Shown here in pieces: positions 1-6,602 of a stretch of 8,036 nucleotides of DNA. This stretch comes from an uncultured Fretibacterium sp. (GTDB lineage Bacteria > Synergistota > Synergistia > Synergistales > Aminobacteriaceae). Under the pieces are notes generated by a model that saw nothing but the letters and a program-made list of their open reading frames with translations, was not told the origin of the DNA and did no database searches. A program made the position numbers and the translations under genes. Location of the stretch: positions 1 through 8,036 of the forward strand of contig CALGGR010000046.1 in NCBI GenBank assembly GCA_937915755.1, given 5' to 3'. Within the stretch, counting starts at the first letter, position 1. Every line of letters starts with the position of its first letter.

Positions 1-2
1 AA

Positions 3-2534
3 GCTGTCGCTGACATGAAAACGCATGAAGTCAACGTCTCCATCAAAAATCTCGCTGAGAAAATGGACTGTCACCGTCGAACCGTGCAAAGAAATCTCTC
101 CACCCTCATAAATAAGGGGCTTGTTACGCGCACTCTCAGAAAATCGCCGTATGATCCTAAAATGAATCTCGTAAGCCGCTTTACCGTTCATGATATTGAC
201 GCTGAATGTTACGCCGCTTTGGCTAACATTGATGAGGAGCAAATTCCCCAGCGGCAATCGTGCCACCCCCTCGCGGCAATCGTGCCACCCCCTCGTGGCA
301 AAAATGACGCGCAAATAAAAGAGGGAATTTTTCAAGAGGATTCTATAAAAGAAAATAATAACGACACGGTTGAAAATATTTCTCCTCGCAACGAAAAAAC
401 TTTCATCGAAGAATCTGACTCTGAGTCAAAATCAGGGGCTACTCTCCCTGAATCAAAAGCTGTCGAAGAACATGACTCTGAATCTGTACTTCCGGCAAAA
501 GAAAAAAGCACTAACAAGACAAATGCGTCCGTTAATGCTTTCAAAAATGTCCCGGAAGTTTTCAGCGAAACAGTCAGTTACCTGTTAAAAAATACGGGAC
601 GGACAGAGCTGTACGCTTCTGAATTTGAAATTCTGAGAAAACTTTCTCTTGAAAGCGAACTCCCCAGAATCAATGGATTAATTGTAAAACTTATCGACGA
701 ATCTGTCGAACGTTTTATCAGAAAAGGAAGAAACCTTAAAAACATCACGTTCAATTACATCGCGAAAGCTTTAGAAAATCAGCTCAACGCGAAAAAAGCC
801 CGGACGGCTTCTCAGAAAAAAGACGGTGAAGCAAAAAAGGAAACTCCTAAAAGTCGGGAAAATTCTGTTGCTCCGAAAAATTCAGAGCCGGAAATTAAGC
901 CTGAGTTAATAATGCCTGTTGAAGAAGCTGAAAAGGTTATCGCCGATTATGCTCAGGACAAAAAACAGACCGAATCTTTGCCGACAGCCGTTCTTGAATT
1001 TTTCGGAAAAATTCGTGCTGAACATGACAAACTCGCTGAAAAATCCGAACAGTTGACGCTGGAAGATTATCTCCGCTTAAAATTCCCCGAAGCCGAAGAC
1101 GAAGAACTCCATCGGGATTATTATGGCAACGTCCACGAAAATTACGACGATTTTCCGAGGGCATACCTTTTAGAGGACGCATTCAAAATTGATTATGCGT
1201 GTGCCACGTGCGACGATCCGCGCAACTGCAAACTGCCGATAAAATACAGGCAGAACAGGAAAAATCGCCCGACCGTAAAAATGACCGTCTCAAACGAAAA
1301 CGGCGGGAAATTCCTCGAAGCCTATTGCAACGGCTGCATAAAATGCAAGCACGGTCATGTCGGAAAAACGAAAGAGGACTTTGAATTTGAAGATAGGGTC
1401 AGGCACAGCGGCTTGGCTGTCCGTCAGGTAAATCAGACGTTCGACGCTTTTGACTGTCAGGACGCTGACAGTGAAGTTATTGTTGCCAAAGCACAGGCAA
1501 TACTCGCGGCCAAAAATAAATCTAATTTGATTTTAGCCGGAAAGCCCGGAACAGGAAAATCTCATTTAGCTTCAGCCATAGCTCTGGAAGCAATGAAAAA
1601 CGGACATCAGGCGATATTCAAGAGTCTGCCGGAACTCCTTGATGAAATTTGCTTTGCCTATCAGAACAACAACGACCCTGGCGGCTTGATGATTAAATAT
1701 AAAAACGTGTCATGTCTTGTCCTTGACGACTGGGGCAAAGAAAAAACTACTGATGCGCGCATGGACTATTTGTTCCAGATAATCGATTACAGATACCGCA
1801 ACGGACTTCAGACTGTCTTAACGACCAATGCTTTTAACGCTGAAGGTCTGAAAAACCGCTGGAACGCCGACAAAATTGAGCCGCTCGTTTCCCGTATTTT
1901 AGAGAACGGACAGTGGGTAACGATTTATGCTTCCGAAAATTACAGGCTGAAAAAATCATCAAAACCCGAAGCCATTGCTTCGAACACGCAGGAAGTCCAA
2001 ATTACACCCGAACCGCAGGATTCTCAGGAGCGTCATGAATCTGAAACGGAAATTTATGAAAAAACTTTGCCCGATGTTGTTCCCGTTGCGACCTCTGACA
2101 ATACTGAAAATTTTTCCGAACCTGAGACCAGTCCCAAGTCCGCCGCGTCTGTTTCGTCCGCGCCGAATGATTGCGAAAAATCGTCTGATGAGCCGCGTAA
2201 ACTTTCAGAAATCGTTTCACGTGCGCACTCAGAAGAAAAAGAGGTGAAGTCTGCAACAAAATCGTGGCAGGAAATATCAGAAAGCGCAGAATATCAGGCT
2301 ATGTCAAATCATGACAGGCTTCTTGAGAAGTGGGCATACGTCAGAGAAAGTCCTGAATATAAAAAGTTAACGCCGTATGACCAGTTTGCTGTGCAGATGG
2401 AGTTTGCCAGAATGATAGCCGAAGCCGATAAATATTCGCCTCCAAACGTCCAGCAGGAAACTCACGGCAATGTAATAACCGTTCCGATTTACGATGATGG
2501 CTTGGACGATGATGACGATGAATTGAAATTATGA
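3..2534 (+). CDS. Replication initiator: winged-helix domain fused to DnaC/DnaI-like AAA+ helicase loader (5'-partial)
   Basis: Likely plasmid or phage-type replication protein that binds the origin and loads the replicative helicase. The frame is open to the window edge and the first ATG (position 15) has no Shine-Dalgarno, so the true start probably lies upstream. Numbering from that ATG: a winged HTH at about 9-58 (LAEKMDCHRRTVQRNL); a polar linker carrying the 22-bp DNA repeat; a helical domain at about 170-260, loosely DnaD-like; a Cys cluster C396-x2-C399-x5-C405 and C438-x2-C441-x2-C444, possibly metal-binding; and an AAA+ domain at about 480-650 with Walker A GKPGTGKS (509-516), Walker B CLVLDDWG (D571, D572) and a sensor-1-like TTN. 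The tail holds a tandem 22-residue repeat (757-800) and ends in DDDDD. DnaC/DnaI-type loaders deliver helicase to origins; carrying initiator and loader in one chain is unusual. The loader assignment is firm. The initiator role is inferred from the HTH and from the neighbouring partition genes. Confidence 0.85.
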   Translation, partial: AVADMKTHEVNVSIKNLAEKMDCHRRTVQRNLSTLINKGLVTRTLRKSPYDPKMNLVSRFTVHDIDAECYAALANIDEEQIPQRQSCHPLAAIVPPPRGKNDAQIKEGIFQEDSIKENNNDTVENISPRNEKTFIEESDSESKSGATLPESKAVEEHDSESVLPAKEKSTNKTNASVNAFKNVPEVFSETVSYLLKNTGRTELYASEFEILRKLSLESELPRINGLIVKLIDESVERFIRKGRNLKNITFNYIAKALENQLNAKKARTASQKKDGEAKKETPKSRENSVAPKNSEPEIKPELIMPVEEAEKVIADYAQDKKQTESLPTAVLEFFGKIRAEHDKLAEKSEQLTLEDYLRLKFPEAEDEELHRDYYGNVHENYDDFPRAYLLEDAFKIDYACATCDDPRNCKLPIKYRQNRKNRPTVKMTVSNENGGKFLEAYCNGCIKCKHGHVGKTKEDFEFEDRVRHSGLAVRQVNQTFDAFDCQDADSEVIVAKAQAILAAKNKSNLILAGKPGTGKSHLASAIALEAMKNGHQAIFKSLPELLDEICFAYQNNNDPGGLMIKYKNVSCLVLDDWGKEKTTDARMDYLFQIIDYRYRNGLQTVLTTNAFNAEGLKNRWNADKIEPLVSRILENGQWVTIYASENYRLKKSSKPEAIASNTQEVQITPEPQDSQERHESETEIYEKTLPDVVPVATSDNTENFSEPETSPKSAASVSSAPNDCEKSSDEPRKLSEIVSRAHSEEKEVKSATKSWQEISESAEYQAMSNHDRLLEKWAYVRESPEYKKLTPYDQFAVQMEFARMIAEADKYSPPNVQQETHGNVITVPIYDDGLDDDDDELKL
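251..300. repeat. Tandem 22-bp GC-rich repeat of alternating inverted half-sites, iteron-like
   Basis: Two identical 22-bp units (251-272 and 273-294) stand head to tail, and a variant of the first six bases follows (295-300). Each unit is GCGGCA, ATCG, TGCCAC, CCCCTC, so half-sites GYGGCA and TGCCAC alternate. TGCCAC (283-288) and GTGGCA (295-300) form a perfect inverted repeat with a 6-bp spacer. Because 22 is not a multiple of three, the same DNA is read in two frames (RQSCHPL, then AAIVPPP), which suggests selection on DNA rather than protein. The unit is about 73% GC in an AT-leaning gene. Lambda-type phages carry initiator-binding iterons inside the initiator gene in a similar position. 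Confidence 0.75.
251..372. other. Candidate replication origin inside the initiator gene
   Basis: The iteron-like array (251-300) is followed at once by a conspicuously AT-rich stretch (about 301-372), the usual layout of initiator sites beside a DNA unwinding element. It lies in the linker region just after the winged-helix domain of the encoded replication protein, where coding constraint is low. I see no convincing DnaA box nearby. The repeat is directly visible; origin function is inferred. Confidence 0.4.
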
Positions 2535-2535
2535 A

Positions 2536-2562
2536 ACGGGCTTGATAAGCGCACAAGCCCGT
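2536..2562 (+). terminator. Hairpin terminator after the replication gene
   Basis: Perfect 9-bp inverted repeat ACGGGCTTG / CAAGCCCGT with a 9-nt loop, starting 2 nt after the replication gene's stop codon. The U tract is poor (ATTGTAAATTTATTG follows), so termination may be leaky. It lies between converging genes and may also stop transcription arriving from the partition operon. Confidence 0.65.
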
Positions 2563-2581
2563 ATTGTAAATTTATTGAATC

Positions 2582-2620
2582 TTTTATATAACTTTTAACA
2601 TAAAAAGTTATAGTAATTTT
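2582..2620. promoter_or_regulatory. AT-rich palindromic site A, candidate partition operator or centromere
   Basis: Contains TTTTATATAACTTTT (2582-2596), with a perfect 10-bp inverted repeat TATAACTTTT (2587-2596) / AAAAGTTATA (2603-2612). It covers the stop codon of the ribbon-helix-helix gene. It aligns over its whole length, with one gap and a few mismatches, to site D (3786-3823) in the same orientation, so near-identical sites bracket the par cassette. Binding by the small partner protein is inferred. Confidence 0.5.
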
Positions 2621-2835
2621 TCATATTCGAGAACGTAGTCGGCAATCATTAAATTCAAAATTTTATTGTTGCTGATGCCGCGTTTCTTATTAATCGCCGC
2701 GAATTTTTCATAGCGGTCAATGTTGACGTACGCAGAAATCATTTTATTTTTTTCAAGATTGCTTTTGAACGCGTTCACGGCAGTTTTAGTTTCGACGGCT
2801 TCTTGTTCGCCTATTGCTTCTTTCAATGACGGCAT
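2608..2835 (-). CDS. Small ribbon-helix-helix DNA-binding protein, probable ParA partner (centromere-binding)
   Basis: A 75-residue protein with the plan of CopG/ParG-like ribbon-helix-helix proteins: a flexible charged N-terminal tail (1-31), a beta strand MISAYVNI (32-39), helix A (40-52), a GISN turn, and helix B (about 55-72). The strand would pair with a second subunit's strand and enter the major groove. The gene lies 33 bp downstream of parA on the same strand, with an AGAGGT Shine-Dalgarno about 7 nt before the ATG, so it is probably the second gene of the parA operon. In such pairs the small protein binds the centromere, represses the operon, and stimulates ParA ATPase through its tail. 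The tail here has lysines but no arginine, so no obvious arginine finger. A plain repressor or an antitoxin is possible, but no toxin gene adjoins it. Confidence 0.78.
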   Translation of the reverse strand: MPSLKEAIGEQEAVETKTAVNAFKSNLEKNKMISAYVNIDRYEKFAAINKKRGISNNKILNLMIADYVLEYEKLL

Positions 2836-2863
2836 AATAATTACCTCTATAATTATTTATATT

Positions 2864-2878
2864 AAAAATTATATAAAA
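2864..2878 (-). promoter_or_regulatory. Motif copy B between parA and its partner gene
   Basis: Minus-strand TTTTATATAATTTTT, a match to the 15-bp motif of sites A, C and D. It overlaps the parA stop codon (2869-2871) and lies 29 bp before the partner's start. A further imperfect dyad, TATAATT (2848-2854) / AATTATA (2867-2873), surrounds it. AT-rich DNA produces chance matches, so this copy alone is weaker evidence than A, C and D. Confidence 0.4.
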
Positions 2879-3633
2879 ATTTTTGAAGCGATCTCAAAAT
2901 ACGCTTTGGCAACTTCGGATTTTCCTTGAGCGATTACGGCTGGCAGACCCTGATAAACGGCACGAGGCGCGTCAGCTGATTTTTTCACCGTTCCGAGAAA
3001 AGGAATGTTAAGTTCGTGGAGCAAGTCCCAAACATCGCGCTGATCCTTAACCCTCTGTTCGTAAATCGTGGCGATTATTCCTGCAATTTTCAAGTTCGGA
3101 TTCATGTCGGGGTCGCTCTGGACATTTTGAATCGTGCTTAAAAGAGCTTTCATGCCCTTGTAGGCTAGAAAATCAGTTTTGCACGGAATAATGACTTCAT
3201 CTGCGGCGTTAATTCCATTGAACATTAAAATCGAAAGTTGCGGAGGGCAATCAATAAAACAGTAATCGAAATACGGCGAAAGTTTTTCGAGAGCGCGTTT
3301 TAATTTTTTCTCACGTGCCGGAAGCATGATAAGTTTCATTTCCTGTTCAGCGAGGTCAATGTCGGAGGGAATTATGAAAAAATTTTCCATCTTCAAAACG
3401 TCTATCGTGTAGGCGCATTCTAACGGGTTTTTCTGCGTACGCTCGAAAAGTCCGCAGATATTCATGCCGTTAAAATCTTTTTCAATTCCGCACGAAATTG
3501 TCAGAGAGGCTTGCGGATCGAGGTCAACCATAAGAACCTTTTTTCCTTCGAGTGCTTTGACTGCGGCGAGGTTATACGTTGTAGTTGTTTTTGCAACTCC
3601 GCCTTTCTGATTTGTCAGCACGATTGTTTTCAT
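2869..3633 (-). CDS. parA: ParA-family partition ATPase (Walker-type, no N-terminal HTH)
   Basis: The ATPase of a DNA segregation system. It binds nucleoid DNA in its ATP form and moves plasmid copies through its centromere-bound partner. Visible motifs: deviant Walker A KGGVAKTTT (10-18, with signature lysine K10 and catalytic K15), the A' motif VDLDPQAS (36-43; D37 and D39), and Walker B YCFIDCPPQ with D128. At 254 residues with the P-loop at the extreme N-terminus, it is the short Soj/ParA type without the HTH of P1 ParA, so repression must fall to the partner. The ATG at 3633 follows a GGAGA Shine-Dalgarno (3641-3645) by 7 nt. The next gene downstream is the ribbon-helix-helix protein. 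MinD and flagellar relatives are unlikely: there is no C-terminal membrane helix and the context is plasmid-like. Confidence 0.93.
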   Translation of the reverse strand: MKTIVLTNQKGGVAKTTTTYNLAAVKALEGKKVLMVDLDPQASLTISCGIEKDFNGMNICGLFERTQKNPLECAYTIDVLKMENFFIIPSDIDLAEQEMKLIMLPAREKKLKRALEKLSPYFDYCFIDCPPQLSILMFNGINAADEVIIPCKTDFLAYKGMKALLSTIQNVQSDPDMNPNLKIAGIIATIYEQRVKDQRDVWDLLHELNIPFLGTVKKSADAPRAVYQGLPAVIAQGKSEVAKAYFEIASKIFI

Positions 3634-3645
3634 GAGAAATTCTCC

Positions 3646-3689
3646 ATATATAATTTTTAATTTTAATAATTATATAAAAAATTATATAT
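3646..3689. promoter_or_regulatory. Inverted repeat C in the parA leader, candidate autoregulatory operator
   Basis: Perfect 13-bp inverted repeat ATATATAATTTTT (3646-3658) / AAAAATTATATAT (3677-3689) with an 18-bp centre. The centre and right arm hold minus-strand TTTTATATAATTATT (3665-3679), identical to the 15-mer in site D. One arm abuts the parA Shine-Dalgarno and the repeat covers the predicted -10 box, so a bound protein would block parA transcription. The structure is visible; repression is inferred. Confidence 0.55.
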
Positions 3690-3696
3690 AAATCAA
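3669..3696 (-). promoter_or_regulatory. Predicted sigma-70-type promoter of the parA operon
   Basis: On the minus strand, a -35 box TTGATT (3696-3691) and a perfect -10 box TATAAT (3674-3669) are separated by 16 bp. Transcription would start near 3662, leaving a leader of about 29 nt. The very AT-rich setting makes chance -10 matches common. Its overlap with inverted repeat C fits an autoregulated operon. Confidence 0.5.
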
Positions 3697-3785
3697 ACGG
3701 AAGTTTTTTATTTTCGAGTTCCGAAATAATCGCAAGCAACTGCTTCGTGAAAACCTTAAATGTGTCGGCTTAATTTTATAGCATT

Positions 3786-3823
3786 TTTTATATAATTATT
3801 GATATATAAAGTTATAGTGTTTT
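3786..3823. promoter_or_regulatory. AT-rich palindromic site D upstream of parA, paired with site A
   Basis: TTTTATATAATTATT (3786-3800) is followed by TATATAAAGTTATAG; arms TTTATATA (3787-3794) and TATATAAA (3803-3810) form an 8-bp inverted repeat. It matches site A at 2582-2620 in order and orientation, including the shared AAAGTTATAGT. It lies between parA and the convergently spaced end of the restriction gene, where no coding role explains it. Confidence 0.5.
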
Positions 3824-3858
3824 AAGATAAAGGCCTTTCGTATTTTTCCGAAAAATTT

Positions 3859-5661
3859 TCATTTTATTTTCTGCGTCCATTCGGCAAGACTTCTTTGAAC
3901 GTGGGTAAGCCAGACTTGAGAATTTGAAACTTTCGTCATATCCACGCAGGTATCGTAAAGTTTCATGAGTTCGGAATGAACGAATTTGCGCTTTTTATTT
4001 ATCATCAACTTTATCGTCTGAAGTATGGAGATAAGCTGTGTTATGGTCATGGGGATTATTTTTTGCTTTTCGCCCTCATATTCGTATTTAACCGAGTTAT
4101 AAAAAGTGTTGACTGTGTCTTGATGTAATCTCGGAGCTATGAACAGGCAATAGCTTGGTTTCAGATCTCGTTTTTCAAAATCCCGAAGATGTCGCATGAC
4201 TGGCTGGCCTTCGTTGAACCACTGATCGCGAGAGGTCAGCATGGTTACCTCGCATATTGCGTTGAATTTTTCATAAAAACATTCAATGTCCGCCACTCCG
4301 CTTGGCGCAGTATATGTAGGCTCGTTGTCATCGCCGACGGGAGCATTCGGCTTGATGCGTATGCTGTCGTTTATTATGTTCAAGGCAACATTTACCCATT
4401 TTTCAAGCTCAATGGAATATTTTTTAGCGAGGTTTGCCCTGTTGCGATCCCGAATATCCTCGAGTGCTTTTATTGCTTCGTCAATTTTCTGTACGCTGTC
4501 ATGATATTCTTGCTTAATTTCAAGATTTTGAAGTTCCGTGCGGTGTTGTCTTCGCCGTTCGATTTCGGCTTTATATTCTTCGCGGTCTGAACATTTTTCT
4601 GAAAATGACGGGGATATTCCGAGTTTATTTTCTATGGCGTTAATTTCTTCGTCAATTTTTGAAAGAATTTCTTTCAGCTTTTCGACAGTTTCAAAAGGAA
4701 GCGGATAAGCTCCGTATATTCCCATGTAGTTGCGCCATTCTTCCTGTGAATATTGGGCGGCACTGCCGTCATCGGATTCGAGAATTGAATTTATTTCTGT
4801 AAGTCTTCCGGGTTCGAGGTCGACATAAATATGTGAATATTTTCCCCGTATGCGGATATATTTAGTGAGTCGCATATAGCGGATCATGTTATCAGCGTAC
4901 TCCGCCGTATTTTTAACAGGATTTTTGAAATCAGACAGATATTCATTTATAAACTCAACGCGGAATTTTTCCTGTTCGTCTTCGGTTTTGAACGAATTAT
5001 ATTTTTGACGGAATTTCAAAACATCTTCGGCGGTTTTCTCAACGTCTTTATGATTTTTGAGGGACAGCACGAATATTCCAAATTCTGTTTTCGTGATGCC
5101 CTTTGCCGGAATATTTTTATTTTCACAAAGTTCGTTCACTCGTTTTATAAGCCTCAGAGCATTTATAAAAGGTTTCGTGTTCCAAGTCTGGTAACTGCTT
5201 TCATACGGGTTGGGATATTGAAATTTCAGCAAGGCATCAAGCATAAAATCCCCGAATGAAATTTCCTCGTTAATCAGCTTTTTCCCTGTATTCGTAACAT
5301 GAACTTTGCCATCGACGATATACACAAGTCCCAGTTTATATAATGGCGACATTGACTGCCGTCCGCGCATTGCAGGACCGCCCTCATAATTTTTTGCGTT
5401 TATTATTCCCTCCGCCTGTCCGTATGTAATGGATAAAGCCTTGTTCCGCAAAAGTTCGCACTGTTCTTCATTAAGCCGCCCGTAAATCTGCGAATTATCA
5501 GGATCGTTGAGATATTGCCGATTTTTCACGAGAAGTATCTGAAATTTTGCCTGAGTATCGGAATCCCATTTTTCGCCGTCTATTTCTGAAGCCGTTTTTA
5601 GAAAGCCCGTGATCCGTTCAGCTTCACGTATTGTCGTGCTTATGCTCCAAAGCTGTTCCAT
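3859..5661 (-). CDS. Type IIS restriction endonuclease of the AlwI/PleI/BstNBI family
   Basis: A 600-residue endonuclease that would cut DNA a few bases outside a short asymmetric site. The N-terminal part (about 1-325, SMSPLYKLGLV region) should be the recognition domain. A charged helical stretch (326-415) leads into a PD-(D/E)XK nuclease domain: E420, D458 (VADIE), E471 (CEVT), E484 and H491 (VMRHL). These spacings equal those I recall for the Nt.BspD6I/BstNBI active site (E418, D456, E469, E482, H489), and the length is almost the same, so catalytic residues look intact. The start is set by GGAGG lying 7 nt upstream, inside the end of the preceding methyltransferase gene, which it overlaps by 22 bp. 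Known members recognise GGATC (AlwI) or GAGTC (PleI, MlyI, BstNBI); the site here cannot be read from sequence. I see no clear terminator after the stop. Confidence 0.85.
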   Translation of the reverse strand: MEQLWSISTTIREAERITGFLKTASEIDGEKWDSDTQAKFQILLVKNRQYLNDPDNSQIYGRLNEEQCELLRNKALSITYGQAEGIINAKNYEGGPAMRGRQSMSPLYKLGLVYIVDGKVHVTNTGKKLINEEISFGDFMLDALLKFQYPNPYESSYQTWNTKPFINALRLIKRVNELCENKNIPAKGITKTEFGIFVLSLKNHKDVEKTAEDVLKFRQKYNSFKTEDEQEKFRVEFINEYLSDFKNPVKNTAEYADNMIRYMRLTKYIRIRGKYSHIYVDLEPGRLTEINSILESDDGSAAQYSQEEWRNYMGIYGAYPLPFETVEKLKEILSKIDEEINAIENKLGISPSFSEKCSDREEYKAEIERRRQHRTELQNLEIKQEYHDSVQKIDEAIKALEDIRDRNRANLAKKYSIELEKWVNVALNIINDSIRIKPNAPVGDDNEPTYTAPSGVADIECFYEKFNAICEVTMLTSRDQWFNEGQPVMRHLRDFEKRDLKPSYCLFIAPRLHQDTVNTFYNSVKYEYEGEKQKIIPMTITQLISILQTIKLMINKKRKFVHSELMKLYDTCVDMTKVSNSQVWLTHVQRSLAEWTQKIK

Positions 5662-6602
5662 ATTTCGTCCTCCACGTAATTCGTAACAAGAATTTCTTCA
5701 GTACTGTCCGTTCTGTCTTTCGTATGATAATTTGAATTTGCGTAGCTGTAATTTAATCTGTGTACGAAATATTTTGAAGAATTTTTTTCGAGCCATTCGG
5801 ACAGAATATTATTTTGCTTCCCTTTGCTCTGCAACACGTTTGATAACGCGCATTTGACTTTTTTGTCAGTGAGTTCGTCTATAAAGTTCAAAAGGCTTTG
5901 TTCCCTGTCTTCATTCCATGCGTTCTGCTCGTTATAAGCGGCACAGGCAATTAAATACGGGGGATCGATATACACGAAATCGTCGGAATTAAGCGAAAAT
6001 GCGTCGAAGTTTTCAAAGTCGTTGTTCGTGAAACGGCTGTCCTGATTTTTTATGACATCGATGAAAGCCGAAAGTTTTTCAGCCATTTTTGCGTTGAAAT
6101 CACGTTTCCCGACTGGCAGATTAAATTTCCCGTTGCTGTTGAAACGAATCTGATTATTGAACGCATACACTATAAGCACGTAAAGCATGATGTAATAGTA
6201 ATAGTCATCAACTTCACGCCTGTTAAAATCTTCGCGGAGACTCAAAAATCTTTTCTTATTGTACGTTCCTAAACCTTTGCCGCTTTCACAGCCGTAATAT
6301 TCATAACCGTGTCTGCTTACGAGAGATAGGCCATATTTATCTATAACTTCATAAATCATTTCAAAAGCTATGTTCTTGTTCAGATTTTTAAGCGTATGAA
6401 AAAGATAAATTAAACGAAGATTGATGTCATTATAAACGTGTTTTTCGGCTTCTACATTAATTCCGACGTTACAGCCGCCGCAGAACAAATCTACGAACGT
6501 GTTAATTTTTTGCGGAAACAATGGAAGAATTTGAGGCAATAACTTGAATTTGCCGCCAGTATAGTTAAGCGGAGACTGGATCATTTTTATTTTCGGGTGC
6601 AT
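5640..6602 (-). CDS. Dam-like DNA adenine-N6 methyltransferase (D12 class)
   Basis: Transfers a methyl group from S-adenosylmethionine to adenine in the restriction site, protecting one strand. Motifs run in the Dam (alpha) order: motif X SPLNYTGGKFKLL (10-22), motif I DLFCGGCNVG (38-47, SAM binding), the Dam-type NNQIRFNSNGKFNLPVG segment (149-165), and motif IV catalytic DPPY (213-216). The 320-residue length is a little above the family norm. Two starts compete: ATG 6602, overlapping the upstream gene by 16 bp, or ATG 6584, two bases after that gene's stop. Neither has a Shine-Dalgarno, so translation probably depends on ribosomes finishing the upstream gene. The second gives the compact N-terminus MIQSPLNY usual in this family. 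It is the middle gene of the restriction-modification operon. Confidence 0.9.
   Translation of the reverse strand: MHPKIKMIQSPLNYTGGKFKLLPQILPLFPQKINTFVDLFCGGCNVGINVEAEKHVYNDINLRLIYLFHTLKNLNKNIAFEMIYEVIDKYGLSLVSRHGYEYYGCESGKGLGTYNKKRFLSLREDFNRREVDDYYYYIMLYVLIVYAFNNQIRFNSNGKFNLPVGKRDFNAKMAEKLSAFIDVIKNQDSRFTNNDFENFDAFSLNSDDFVYIDPPYLIACAAYNEQNAWNEDREQSLLNFIDELTDKKVKCALSNVLQSKGKQNNILSEWLEKNSSKYFVHRLNYSYANSNYHTKDRTDSTEEILVTNYVEDEIWNSFGA
5669..5673 (-). promoter_or_regulatory. Shine-Dalgarno GGAGG for the endonuclease, inside the methyltransferase gene
   Basis: Minus-strand GGAGG sits 7 nt before the ATG at 5661 and within the last codons of the methyltransferase. It fixes the endonuclease start and means the nuclease is translated from its own strong site, while remaining coupled to the overlapping gene. 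Confidence 0.8.

Noticed and set aside
251..300. CRISPR-like array
   Set aside because: Only two units, directly adjacent with no spacers, and inside a coding region.
2608..3633. Toxin-antitoxin module formed by the ribbon-helix-helix gene
   Set aside because: Its only close partner is a clear ParA ATPase. No small toxin-like gene adjoins it.
3842..3856. Hairpin ATTTTT-CCG-AAAAAT as terminator of the endonuclease gene
   Set aside because: The stem is entirely A-T with a 3-nt loop and no proper U tract, too weak to call.
4189..4590. A 133-codon plus-strand frame opposite the endonuclease gene
   Set aside because: It lies wholly antisense to a well-supported nuclease domain, with no Shine-Dalgarno and a composition expected of a shadow frame.
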